A DNA stretch of 64,000 bases, taken from the NCBI GenBank assembly GCA_035308365.1, contig DATGGU010000132.1, positions 3,925-67,924 on the forward strand, written 5' to 3'. Position numbers and translations under genes: made by a program. Position 1 is the stretch's first letter. Each line of letters begins with the position of its first letter. The notes below the pieces were generated by a model, which did no database searches, was not told where the DNA came from, and saw only the letters and a program-made list of their open reading frames with translations. Origin of the DNA: PALSA-505 sp035308365 (GTDB lineage Bacteria > Actinomycetota > Actinomycetes > Streptosporangiales > Streptosporangiaceae). Shown piece after piece: positions 36,723 through 47,509 of the stretch.

Positions 36723-36850
36723 CTGGATAATCCGCTCAGCTCGCGCATGATTCTCTCATCCGCACCTACCCAGGCCTGGCCCTCCACACTCGCCACCGGC
36801 GCCGGCGAAAGCGGCCGGCAGAACACGCGCCGGCCGGGCAGAATGCGGTC

Positions 36851-36982
36851 ATGATCTGCGTTTCGTGCCGGGAGCAGCGCCATGAGGACTGTCCCGGTGG
36901 CAGCTGGTGCGACTGCCAGCATCAGCCGCCGCAGGGGCAGCCGCCGCCGGAACCGCGGCTCGGCTGGATCCGCCAGGGCTGA
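36851..36982 (+). CDS. Small Cys-rich protein (43 aa)
   Basis: Translation gives MICVSCREQRHEDC, then GGSWCDCQH, a Pro/Gln linker and LGWIRQG. Cys3, Cys6, Cys14, Cys20 and Cys22 with His11 and His24 look like a small zinc-binding or redox-active knuckle. I recall similar short actinobacterial proteins (C-x-x-C-R-x-x-x-H-x-x-C-x-GG-x-W-C-D-C-Q-H), but have no name for them. No strong ribosome-binding site is seen. The coding case rests on the dense, conserved-looking motif. Confidence 0.6.
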   Translation: MICVSCREQRHEDCPGGSWCDCQHQPPQGQPPPEPRLGWIRQG

Positions 36983-37125
36983 CCTACGCGGAATACCGCG
37001 CAGGCCGTCCGTGGTTGACCCGGTCATGGCGTCAGATCCAGTCCGCACCCGGTGGCCGCACCGGGCTGGCTCACCTGCCAGAAAAGTTCTGGACTTTAAC
37101 TATGTCGCCATGTGATCCTGCAGAT

Positions 37126-37212
37126 ATGGCTATCGCGGACCCGCTTCTCGTCGCGCGCAGGCACGTAGACCTGCTGCGTGTCCGCAGCGCCATCTGTCGT
37201 CGCGGCCGCTGA
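37126..37212 (+). CDS. Cysteine-type leader peptide upstream of the sulfite reductase operon
   Basis: A 28-codon ORF reads MAIADPLLVARRHVDLLRVR and ends SAICRRGR. The R-R-H-V-D-L-x-R-V-x-S-A-x-C core is the pattern I know from actinobacterial leader peptides that precede sulfur-assimilation genes. An ATG at 37102 would add 8 residues. The Cys codon lies five codons before the stop. A CGCCCG/CGGGCG hairpin (37217-37238) begins 5 nt after it, as expected if ribosome stalling at Cys controls downstream expression. That mechanism is inferred by analogy with cysteine-responsive attenuators in mycobacteria. Confidence 0.65.
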   Translation: MAIADPLLVARRHVDLLRVRSAICRRGR

Positions 37213-37381
37213 TCACCGCCCGTCACGTATGCCGGGCGCGTGCGGCGAGCCCGCCCCCCCGGCTGAAAGCCCAAGTCAGCGGAGCCTGAACCAGGGCCAT
37301 CGATCCTGAGCCGGATATGCGGCGCGTTGCCGCGCCTGTCCCCTGCCCCGGAAGACGCCACGTCCCGGAAGGACGCGCCGC

Positions 37382-39166
37382 ATGCCAGCAAGCACTCAGG
37401 ACGCGCCGGCCTGGCCGGCCCAGACGCGGGCTGCCCAGACGGGGGCTGCACAGACGCGGGCTGCACAGGCACGAGATCCACTGGACCGGCCGCAACGGGC
37501 GGCGCCGTCGCGCAAGCGCGGCGAGGGCCAGTGGGCACTCGGCTACCGTGAGCCGCTGAACAAGAACGAAGAGAACAAGAAGAACGACGACGGGCTGAAC
37601 GTCCGCCAGCGCATCATCGACATCTACTCCAGGTACGGGTTCGACTCCATCGACCCCGCCGACCTGCGCGGCCGGTTCCGCTGGTATGGGCTCTACACCC
37701 AGCGCAAGCCGGGGATCGACGGCGGCAAGACGGCCGTGCTGGAGCCCGAGGAACTCGACGACCGCTACTTCATGCTGCGGATCCGGATCGACGGCGGCCA
37801 GCTCAGCCAGAGCCAGCTCCGGGTGATCGGCGACGTCTCCACCCGCTACGCCCGCGGCACCGCCGACATCACCGACCGGCAGAACATTCAGCTGCACTGG
37901 GTGCGGATCGAGGACGTCCCGGCCATCTGGGAGGCGCTGGAGAGCGTCGGGCTGTCCACCACGGAGGCCTGCGGCGACACGCCGCGGGTGATGCTCGGCT
38001 GCCCGGTGGCCGGGATCGACGCCGGGGAGATCATCGACGCGACCCCGGAGATCGCCCAGACGCTCGATCAGTATCTGGGCGATCCCGCCTTCTCCAACCT
38101 GCCGCGCAAATTCAAGACCGCAATGAGCGGGTGCGCTGCACAGTGCACCGTGCACGAGATCAACGACGTCGCGTTCGTCGGGGTGAGGGGGGCGGACGGT
38201 AAGCCGGGCTACGACCTGTGGGCCGGCGGCGGGCTGTCCACCAACCCCAAGATCGGGGTGCGGCTCGGTGCCTTCGTCCAGCCCGGCCAGGTCGCCGAGG
38301 TCTGGGCGGCGGTCACATCGGTCTTCAGGGACTACGGATACCGGCGGCTGCGGCACAGGGCCCGGCTGAAATTCCTGGTCGCCGACTGGGGCGCCGAGCG
38401 GTTCCGCGAGGTGCTGGAGAAGGAGTACCTGGGCTACGCCCTGCCTGACGGCCCACCGCCGGATGAGCCCCGCGGCGGCACGCGCGACCACGTCGGTGTG
38501 CACCGCCAGCGGGACGGCCGCTACTACGTGGGGTTCGCCCCGCGGGTCGGCCGGCTGTCCGGCGAAGCGCTCGGCGTGATCGCCGGCCTGGCCGCCGAAT
38601 ACGGCAGCGGCCGGGTACGCACCACCACCGAACAGAAGATGATCATTCTGGACGTTCCCGGCGACCGTACCGACGCGCTGGCCCTCGCGCTCGAAGCAGC
38701 CGACCTGCAGGTCAGGCCCAGCGTGTTCCGGCGGCAGACGATGGCCTGCACCGGCATCGAGTTCTGCAAGCTTGCCATCGTCGAGACCAAACAACGGGCG
38801 TCCAGCCTGATCGACGAGCTGGAGCGCCGCCTGCCGGACTTCGACGTGCCGGTCACCATCAACGTCAACGGCTGCCCGAACTCCTGCGCCCGCATCCAGA
38901 CCGCCGACATCGGCCTGAAGGGATCCCTGGTCACCGGGGCCGACGGGCGTCAGGTCGAGGGGTTCCAGATCCACCTGGGCGGCGCGCTGAACGGCGGCGA
39001 CGCCTCCGGATCCGGCTTCGGCCGTAAGGTCCGCGGGCTGAAGACGACGGCCGGGGATCTGCCGGACTATGTGGAGCGGGTGCTGCGCAGGTTCGCCGCG
39101 GCCAGGCAGCCCGATGAGACGTTCGCCGCCTGGACGGCCAGAGCGAGCGAAGAGGAGCTTTCATGA
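37382..39166 (+). CDS. sir: Ferredoxin-dependent sulfite (nitrite/sulfite) reductase
   Basis: The 594-aa protein reduces sulfite to sulfide by six electrons. It has two ferrite-reductase-like half domains. Substrate-binding arginines lie in LRGRFRWYGLYTQRK and RQNIQLHWVR. The siroheme/[4Fe-4S] cysteines are C456 and C462 (ACTGIEFC) and C498 and C502 (NGCPNSC). The conserved core starts at RKRGEGQWALGYREPLNKNE; before it is an unusual 40-residue tail encoded by three 15-bp tandem repeats (37418-37462, AAQTRAAQTG type). GGAAGG lies about 9 nt before the ATG. First enzyme gene of sir-znr-cysH-chelatase. Sulfite rather than nitrite is favoured by the cysH context. Confidence 0.94.
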   Translation: MPASTQDAPAWPAQTRAAQTGAAQTRAAQARDPLDRPQRAAPSRKRGEGQWALGYREPLNKNEENKKNDDGLNVRQRIIDIYSRYGFDSIDPADLRGRFRWYGLYTQRKPGIDGGKTAVLEPEELDDRYFMLRIRIDGGQLSQSQLRVIGDVSTRYARGTADITDRQNIQLHWVRIEDVPAIWEALESVGLSTTEACGDTPRVMLGCPVAGIDAGEIIDATPEIAQTLDQYLGDPAFSNLPRKFKTAMSGCAAQCTVHEINDVAFVGVRGADGKPGYDLWAGGGLSTNPKIGVRLGAFVQPGQVAEVWAAVTSVFRDYGYRRLRHRARLKFLVADWGAERFREVLEKEYLGYALPDGPPPDEPRGGTRDHVGVHRQRDGRYYVGFAPRVGRLSGEALGVIAGLAAEYGSGRVRTTTEQKMIILDVPGDRTDALALALEAADLQVRPSVFRRQTMACTGIEFCKLAIVETKQRASSLIDELERRLPDFDVPVTINVNGCPNSCARIQTADIGLKGSLVTGADGRQVEGFQIHLGGALNGGDASGSGFGRKVRGLKTTAGDLPDYVERVLRRFAAARQPDETFAAWTARASEEELS

Positions 39167-39351
39167 CAGAGCGTGCAGTCCCCTTCTACTGTCCGTATTG
39201 CGGCGAAGAGGATCTACAGCCAGAATCACAGGAAACTCAGTGGCAATGTCGTAGTTGCACAAGGTCGTTCCGGCTACGCTTTGCGGGAATCGGAGTTGCG
39301 CCCATGACATCGACGACGAGCTGGAGGGAAAACGCCGCATGGAGCAGCTAG
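39163..39351 (+). CDS. Small zinc-ribbon protein of the sulfur operon (62 aa)
   Basis: The ATG overlaps the sir stop (ATGA). It reads FYCPYCGEEDLQPE, WQCRSCTRSFRLRF: two CxxC knuckles 19 residues apart make a zinc ribbon. A short ORF of this type between sir and cysH also occurs in Streptomyces, as I recall. The last 13 nt overlap the cysH start. Its role is unknown; a metallochaperone or assembly factor for the reductases is a guess. Confidence 0.75.
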   Translation: MTERAVPFYCPYCGEEDLQPESQETQWQCRSCTRSFRLRFAGIGVAPMTSTTSWRENAAWSS

Positions 39352-40013
39352 CCGCACAGGCAGCCGAAGCTCTCGCCGATGCCACCGCCGAGGAAATCGT
39401 GCAGTGGGCGGCCGACACCTTCGATGACCGGCTGTGTGTCACGTCGTCGATGACCGATGCGGTGATCATTCACCTGGCTTCACTGGCTCAGCCGGGCATT
39501 GACCTGATCTTCCTTGACACCGGCTACCACTTCGCCGAGACCATCGGCATGCGGGACGCGGTCGCGGTCGTTTACCCGGTCAACGTGGTGAACATCACAC
39601 CCGCGCTGACCGTGGCCGAGCAGGACGCCGAATTCGGGCCGAAGCTGTACTCGCGCAACCCGGACCTGTGCTGCCAGATGCGCAAGGTCCAGCCGCTGGA
39701 GCGTGCCCTGCTCCCCTACGACGCATGGATCACCGGCGTGCGCAGGGACGAGACGCCGTCGCGGCGGAACGCCAAGCCGGTGGAGTGGGACGCCAGGCGC
39801 CGGCTGGTCAAGGTGAACCCGATCGTCAACTGGACCCAGGACCAGGTGGATGCCTACATCGCCGAGCACGGCATCCTGGTCAACCCGCTGGTCGAGGACG
39901 GCTACCTGTCCATCGGCTGCGCCACCTGCACCCGCCGGGTCGAGCCCGGTGCGAACCCGCGCAGCGGCCGCTGGGCCGGCACCGGCAAAACCGAATGCGG
40001 CCTGCACGAATAG
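39339..40013 (+). CDS. cysH: Adenylylsulfate (APS) reductase, CysH family
   Basis: The 224-aa protein has the P-loop-like FCVTSSM region (LCVTSSMTDAVIIHLA), FLDTGYHFAETIG, and two cysteine pairs, DLCCQMRKV and IGCATCTRR, that mark the [4Fe-4S] APS-reductase branch rather than PAPS reductase. It ends GRWAGTGKTECGLHE with the catalytic Cys. I start at ATG 39339 with GGAGGG 11 nt upstream; the frame reaches back to 39255 through the zinc-ribbon gene. It makes sulfite for Sir. No cysND or cysC is in the window. Confidence 0.94.
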   Translation: MEQLAAQAAEALADATAEEIVQWAADTFDDRLCVTSSMTDAVIIHLASLAQPGIDLIFLDTGYHFAETIGMRDAVAVVYPVNVVNITPALTVAEQDAEFGPKLYSRNPDLCCQMRKVQPLERALLPYDAWITGVRRDETPSRRNAKPVEWDARRRLVKVNPIVNWTQDQVDAYIAEHGILVNPLVEDGYLSIGCATCTRRVEPGANPRSGRWAGTGKTECGLHE

Positions 40014-40783
40014 ATGAGGGCCCGCCACCACTCGTAGCCGTAGCACATGGGAGCCGCGATCCTCGGTCGGCGGCGACGGTTGAGGCGCTCCTGGAACTCG
40101 TGCGCAAGCGGGCCGGGCGTGGCGGGCTGAGCGGGCTGCGGGTCAGCGCCGCGTTCCTCGGGCATTGCGCGCCATCGCCCCGGCAGGTGCTCGACGCGCT
40201 GCCCGGCGGGCCGGTGGTGGTGCTCCCGCTGCTGCTGACCGCCGCCTACCACAGCGAGACCGACCTTCCGGCCGCGCTGCACGCCGCCAGCGCCCGGCGC
40301 GGCGGTCTGGAGATTCGCTACGGGCGGCCGCTCGGGCCGCATCCACTGCTGATCAGCGCGCTCGAACGACGGCTGGGTGAGACCGGCGCCGCACTGCACC
40401 CCGCCGAGACCTCGGTGGTGCTCGCCGCGGCCGGAACCAGTGATCCGGCGGCCACCGCGGCGATCGCCGCCCTGGCCGCCCGCTGGCGCGCACAGCGCGG
40501 CTGGCGGGATGTCGTCCCCGCCTATGCCAGTTCCTCCGCACCCGCACCCGCCGCGGCCGTGGCCGCACTCAAAGCCAGCGGCGCCCAGCGAGTGCTGGTG
40601 GCCAGCTATCTGCTCGCCCCCGGCAGGTTCGCCGGCCAGGTCCGCGACCAGTCCCTGACCACCGGCGCGACCGCGGTCAGCGGCGTGCTCGGCGCCGCAC
40701 CGGAACTGGCCGCCATCGTCCTGCACCGGTATCGCGAGGCAGCCTTCGCCTTGCCCGGCACCGAGCAGGCCCGGATAGCCTGA
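39995..40783 (+). CDS. Sirohydrochlorin chelatase-like protein (CbiX/SirB family)
   Basis: The 262-aa protein opens with LVAVAHGSRDPRSAATVEAL, the His-containing family motif, and has two similar halves (second: VVLAAAGTSDPAATAAIAAL). The second half also holds ASYLLAPGRFAGQVRDQS. It would insert Fe2+ into sirohydrochlorin to make siroheme for Sir. The ATG at 39995 overlaps cysH by 19 nt, so it is co-translated. Cobalt insertion is possible in the same family. Confidence 0.88.
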   Translation: MRPARIDEGPPPLVAVAHGSRDPRSAATVEALLELVRKRAGRGGLSGLRVSAAFLGHCAPSPRQVLDALPGGPVVVLPLLLTAAYHSETDLPAALHAASARRGGLEIRYGRPLGPHPLLISALERRLGETGAALHPAETSVVLAAAGTSDPAATAAIAALAARWRAQRGWRDVVPAYASSSAPAPAAAVAALKASGAQRVLVASYLLAPGRFAGQVRDQSLTTGATAVSGVLGAAPELAAIVLHRYREAAFALPGTEQARIA

Positions 40784-40788
40784 CCCTC

Positions 40789-42486
40789 ATGAGCCAAGGG
40801 CATACCACGCACGCGGTGCTCAACCAGCCCCCGGTGCTCGCCGGGCACGACGTGGCGCAGGACCCGGCGCTGCTCGAAGGCCTGGACCGGGAGGGAGCGG
40901 CCGGGGTCACCGCCGAGCTGCACGAGCTCGGCCTGCTGGCCGCCGCGCCGCAGACCCAGGAGCAGGCCAGGCTGGCCAACGAATGCCCGCCGAGGCTGCA
41001 CACCCACGACCGGTTCGGCAACCGGATCGACGAGGTCGAATACCATCCGGCCTGGCATGCGCTGATGACCACCGCCGTGGCGCATGGCCTGCACGCGGCG
41101 CCCTGGGTGGCCACCGAGCCGGGGGCGCACATCGCCCGCGCGGCGAAGTTCTACGTCTGGGGCCAGGCCGAGGCCGGCCACGGCTGCCCCATCTCGATGA
41201 CCTACGCGATCGTGCCCGCGCTGCGGCACGCACCGGCCCTGGCCAGCAAGTTCGAGCCGCTGCTCGCCTCCCGCAGCTACGACCCGGGCCTGCGGGTCCC
41301 GGAGGCCAAGGCCGGGCTGCTGGCCGGGATGGCCATGACCGAGAAGCAGGGCGGCTCCGACGTGCGGGCCGGCACCACCAGGGCCGAGCCGGCACCGGCC
41401 CTCGGCGAGGGGGCGCACCTGCTCACCGGCCACAAGTGGTTCAACTCCGCACCCATGTGCGACCTGTTCCTGGTCCTGGCCCAGGGGCCCGGCGGGCTCA
41501 CCTGCTTCCTGCTCCCCCGGGTGCTGCCCGACGGCAGCAGGAACGCGATGCGGATCCAGCGGCTGAAGGACAAGCTGGGCAACAGGTCCAACGCGTCCGC
41601 CGAGGTCGAGTACGACCAGGCCGTCGCCTGGCAGGTCGGTGAGCCGGGCCGGGGGGTGCGCACGATCATCGAGATGGTGACGGCGACACGGCTTGACTGC
41701 GTGCTCGGCAGTGCGGCGGCCATGCGCCGCGGCACGGTCGCAAGCCTGCACCACTGCGTCTGGCGAAGCTCGTTCGGGAGTTCTCTCATCCAGCATCCCC
41801 TGATGGCCTCGGTGGTAGCGGACCTCGCCATCGAGTCGGAGGCGGCCACCACCCTCGCCATCCGGCTGGCCGGGGCGGCGCAGCGGGCCACCGGGGGGGA
41901 CGCGGCCGAGCGGGCACTGCTGCGCGTCGCCCTGCCGGCGGCCAAGTACTGGGTCTGCAAGCGGGCCGTGGGACACGCCGCCGAGGCGCTCGAATGCCAC
42001 GGCGGCAACGGGTACGTCGAGGAGTCCGGCCTCCCCCGGCTGCTGCGGGAAGCCCCGCTGAACTCGATCTGGGAAGGCTCGGGCAACGTCACCGCGCTCG
42101 ACGTGCTGCGCGCGCTGCGCCGCTCACCGGATTCGGCCGGCGCACTGCTCGCCGAACTCGACCTGGCCTCCGGCGGGGACAAGCGGCTCGACGAGGCAAC
42201 CGCGGAGCTGCGCCGGATGCTGGTGAGCATATTTGACGATGGCCGGGACGCCGGTGCGCAATACCAGGCGCGGCGGCTGGCCGGTTTGATCGCCTCTTTG
42301 CTCCAGGCGGCACTGCTGGTCAGGCACGCGCCACCGCAGGTTGCCGATGCGTTCTGCGCCTCGCGGCTCGGCTCGGCGAGCGCGGGCGGGCCGGGCTATG
42401 CGTTCGGCACGCTGCCGGACGGCCTGGACCTGCCGCCCATCCTCGACCGCGCGCGTGCGGCTGTGCCAGCGGGTGGTCACGGTTAA
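40789..42486 (+). CDS. aidB: AidB-like acyl-CoA dehydrogenase family flavoprotein
   Basis: The 565-aa protein has THAVLNQPPVLAGHDVAQDP at the start and HDRFGNRIDEVEYHPAWHALM near residue 75, both AidB hallmarks. The flavin-binding AMTEKQGGSDVRAGTT and GHKWFNSAPMCD follow, and the C-terminal ECHGGNGYVEESGLPRL and NSIWEGSGNV end the ACAD core. E. coli AidB is linked to the alkylation response and binds DNA; the catalytic role is uncertain. TAGCCT (40776-40781) lies exactly 7 nt before the ATG, so the gene probably has its own leaderless promoter. Confidence 0.92.
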   Translation: MSQGHTTHAVLNQPPVLAGHDVAQDPALLEGLDREGAAGVTAELHELGLLAAAPQTQEQARLANECPPRLHTHDRFGNRIDEVEYHPAWHALMTTAVAHGLHAAPWVATEPGAHIARAAKFYVWGQAEAGHGCPISMTYAIVPALRHAPALASKFEPLLASRSYDPGLRVPEAKAGLLAGMAMTEKQGGSDVRAGTTRAEPAPALGEGAHLLTGHKWFNSAPMCDLFLVLAQGPGGLTCFLLPRVLPDGSRNAMRIQRLKDKLGNRSNASAEVEYDQAVAWQVGEPGRGVRTIIEMVTATRLDCVLGSAAAMRRGTVASLHHCVWRSSFGSSLIQHPLMASVVADLAIESEAATTLAIRLAGAAQRATGGDAAERALLRVALPAAKYWVCKRAVGHAAEALECHGGNGYVEESGLPRLLREAPLNSIWEGSGNVTALDVLRALRRSPDSAGALLAELDLASGGDKRLDEATAELRRMLVSIFDDGRDAGAQYQARRLAGLIASLLQAALLVRHAPPQVADAFCASRLGSASAGGPGYAFGTLPDGLDLPPILDRARAAVPAGGHG

Positions 42487-42533
42487 ACTGACCCACCTGA
42501 GGGGAGCGGGAAATCCTGGGGTGAGGGAGGCAG

Positions 42534-44705
<2,172 letters not shown>

Positions 44706-45076
44706 GTGCGGGCCTGCGCGAGCGATCGGGCTAGATCAGCGGCCCAGCCACCTGGCACTGATTTGGCCGGCGGCCGTCTGACCCCGCCCCGGGACAGCCA
44801 GGAAATGAGCAGGCAGACGCCCACGACGGCAGTAGCGAACCAGAGGATCAGGGCGGCGGCGCGCACGTGGTTCCCCTCGCGATGTACATACACTATGCAT
44901 ACTGCATATAGCAGGACAGCCAGGAGTTGCGGAGTCAGCCCGTCCCGCGGAGCCGGTTCCCCGCCTTGATCTCGCCGGGCGCACGTGGCCGCGCGGAGTC
45001 CAAACCCCCCCGGATCTCTCTTTTGTGCGCTGATCTGTTACGCGTCACCCTGCCCCGGTCTGGTTGACTGCTGCAC
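44706..45076. other. Intergenic interval with a possible minus-strand small membrane ORF
   Basis: On the minus strand a GTG at 44866, with GAGGGGA upstream, opens RAAALILWFATAVVGVCLLI and SWLSRGG, a convincing single membrane helix. But the frame then runs through the 3' end of glgX with no stop, so the gene is probably a relic. Upstream of it (about 44880-44912) is an AT-rich TATGCATACTGCATATA stretch that could be a promoter. Nothing else is supported. Confidence 0.3.
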
Positions 45077-45853
45077 GTGCGCTTGATCTTCCCGCCCAAG
45101 GACAGCCCGCCCGGGACCGACGCCTCACAGGGCCTCACCCGGCAGGACCTCGCCGAGATTTACGCCTATCCCAGCACGGACCGGCCCTGGGTCCGCGCGA
45201 ACATGGTGACCAGCGCGGACGGCGCGGCCACGATCCATGGTCGCAGCAGTGGCCTGTCCAGCGACGCGGACCGGAGCCTGTTCGCACTGCTCCGCACCCT
45301 GTCCGATGTGATCCTCGTTGGCGCGGGCACGGCGCGGGCCGAACGCTATACGGCCGTCCGCCCGCACGAGCTGTGGGAGGATCTGCGCGCCAATGGCGCT
45401 CCGGTGCCGGCGATCGCCGTGGTCACCAGGAGGGTAAGCCTCGATCTGAACACTCCCCTGATCACCGCCGCGCTGCCCGGTGCCAAGACCATCATCATCA
45501 CCACCGAGCAGGCACCTTCCGAGCTGCGTGCCGCCGCGCTGAAGAACGCCGACGTGATCGTCGCGGGCGAGGACACCGCGGATCTCGGGATGGCGCTGGC
45601 CGCGCTGGGCGACCGGGGCTACCGGCGTATCCTCGCCGAGGGGGGGCCGCAGCTCCTCGGCCAGCTCGCCGCGGCCGAGCTGCTCGATGAGCTCTGCCTC
45701 ACGATCAGCCCACTGGTCACCAGTGGCGTCGCCGGGCGCATCGCGGTGGGCACCGATGCCGCGCAAATGGGCAAGCTCGTGCTCCAGCATGTGCTGGAAG
45801 ACCAGGGGTTCCTGTTCTGCCGCTACACCCGGCGGCGCCCGGCCATAGCCTGA
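45077..45853 (+). CDS. RibD C-terminal domain pyrimidine-reductase-like protein
   Basis: The 258-aa protein has PWVRANMVTSADGAATIHGR near residue 37, LSDVILVGAGTARAERY, and GDRGYRRILAEGGPQLLGQL. These are RibD reductase-domain motifs without the deaminase domain. Mycobacterial Rv2671-type proteins of this kind can reduce folate-like substrates weakly. GTG start. The gadB gene follows with a 65-nt gap. Confidence 0.88.
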   Translation: MRLIFPPKDSPPGTDASQGLTRQDLAEIYAYPSTDRPWVRANMVTSADGAATIHGRSSGLSSDADRSLFALLRTLSDVILVGAGTARAERYTAVRPHELWEDLRANGAPVPAIAVVTRRVSLDLNTPLITAALPGAKTIIITTEQAPSELRAAALKNADVIVAGEDTADLGMALAALGDRGYRRILAEGGPQLLGQLAAAELLDELCLTISPLVTSGVAGRIAVGTDAAQMGKLVLQHVLEDQGFLFCRYTRRRPAIA

Positions 45854-45918
45854 CGGCCCGCCGGCGGGCCGTCGCCGCCGGCCGGGATGAAGCAGACATG
45901 ACAGCAAGGGAGACCGCG

Positions 45919-47322
45919 ATGGCGCTGCACGGCAAGGTGAGTGAGGACGAGCGGGAGGCCGAGCTCGACATCAACCCGGTCTACGTGCGTGAGGCCGGAC
46001 GGCAGATACCGCGTTACAAGCTGCCCGACCGCGAAATGCTGCCGGACACCGCGCTGCAGGTGGTACGGGACGAGCTGATCCTGGACGGGAACGCCAGGCT
46101 GAACCTGGCCACGTTCGTCACCACCTGGATGGAGCCCCAGGCCGCTCAGTTGATGGCCGAGTGCTTCGACAAGAACATGATCGACAAGGATGAGTACCCG
46201 CAGACCGCCGAGCTGGAGCGGCGCTGCGTCAACATCCTTGGCGAGCTGTGGCACGCCCCGCCGGGCAGCGCGGCCCCGGGCTGCTCCACGACCGGTTCGA
46301 GCGAGGCGTGCATGCTGGGTGGCATGGCGCTGCTGTGGCGCTGGCGGGCCCGCGCCGGCGCGGCCGGCGGCAGGCCCAATCTGGTCATGGGCGCCAACGT
46401 TCAGGTCTGCTGGGAGAAGTTCTGCCGTTACTGGCAGGTCGAGCCGCGCATGGTTCCGATGGAGCCGGGCCGCCTGCACCTCACCGGCCCCGAGGCGGCC
46501 GCCCGGTGCGACGAGAACACGATCGGCGTGGTCGCGGTCATGGGCTCCACCCAGGACGGCAGCTACGAGCCGGTGCAGCAGATCAGCGAGTCACTGGACC
46601 GGCTGCAGGCCGAACGCGGGCTCGATGTGCCGGTCCACGTGGACGGCGCGTCCGGCGGCTTTGTGGCCCCGTTCCTGCACCAGCATCTGTCCTGGGACTT
46701 CCGGGTGCCGCGGGTGCAGTCGATCAACGCCTCGGGACACAAGTACGGTCTGGTCTACCCGGGTGTCGGCTGGATCGTCTGGCGGGACGCCGAAGCGCTT
46801 CCCGAGGATCTGGTGTTCCGGGTGAACTACCTCGGCGGTGACATGCCGACGTTCGCGCTGAACTTCTCCCGCCCGGGCGGTCATGTGGCGGCGCAGTACT
46901 ACAACTTCCTGCGGCTGGGCTTCGAGGGCTACCGCCGGGTTCAGCAGAACTGCCAGGACATCGCCAGGTACCTGTCCGGTGAAATCGCCAAGATCGGTCC
47001 GTTCGAGTTGCTCACCGACGGCAGCGACCTGCCCGTTTTCGTGGTGAAGCTGCGTGACGAGGTTGCCGGATATACGGTCTTTGATATTTCCGAACGGCTG
47101 CGCCAGCGGGGCTGGCTGGTCCCGGCGTACACGTTCCCGGAAAACCTGACGCACGTCAGCGTGCTGCGGTTCGTCATCCGCAACGGCTTCAGCATGGACC
47201 TGGCCAGCCTCCTGGTGGCCGACATCAAGACCCAGGTCGGCTGCCTGGAGGCCCACGCCCACCCGGCCGCCGGGCACGCCCCCCTGGTCCCGGCGCATCT
47301 CCGCCAGCCGTTCAGCCACTGA
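45919..47322 (+). CDS. gadB: Glutamate decarboxylase
   Basis: The 467-aa PLP enzyme converts glutamate to GABA, consuming a proton. Motifs: GCSTTGSSEACMLGGMALLWRW, VHVDGASGGFVAPF with the PLP-binding Asp, and the Schiff-base Lys in INASGHKYGLVYPGVGW. ATG 45919 with AAGGGAG 8 nt upstream fits best; ATG 45898 would add seven residues. No GABA antiporter is adjacent. It may contribute to acid tolerance or feed GABA to catabolism. Confidence 0.95.
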   Translation: MALHGKVSEDEREAELDINPVYVREAGRQIPRYKLPDREMLPDTALQVVRDELILDGNARLNLATFVTTWMEPQAAQLMAECFDKNMIDKDEYPQTAELERRCVNILGELWHAPPGSAAPGCSTTGSSEACMLGGMALLWRWRARAGAAGGRPNLVMGANVQVCWEKFCRYWQVEPRMVPMEPGRLHLTGPEAAARCDENTIGVVAVMGSTQDGSYEPVQQISESLDRLQAERGLDVPVHVDGASGGFVAPFLHQHLSWDFRVPRVQSINASGHKYGLVYPGVGWIVWRDAEALPEDLVFRVNYLGGDMPTFALNFSRPGGHVAAQYYNFLRLGFEGYRRVQQNCQDIARYLSGEIAKIGPFELLTDGSDLPVFVVKLRDEVAGYTVFDISERLRQRGWLVPAYTFPENLTHVSVLRFVIRNGFSMDLASLLVADIKTQVGCLEAHAHPAAGHAPLVPAHLRQPFSH

Positions 47323-47509
47323 GCACTGGCGATACGCCCGCGATGCGCGCGCGATGCGGCGTGCGCCGAACATGGAATCGGTTCAGGATGCGGCGACGAG
47401 ACAGAGCCCGATGGAGCGATTCGACGTGCATGGTCCGGGCAATGGCCACAGCAATGGCAGGCTTGACGATGACCGTAACCGCCCGGTAACCGCCGCATCC
47501 GGCAGGCCG

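Noticed and set aside
37212..37381. Cobalamin or SAM riboswitch before sir
   Set aside because: I looked for the conserved cores and found none; the leader peptide explains the region better.
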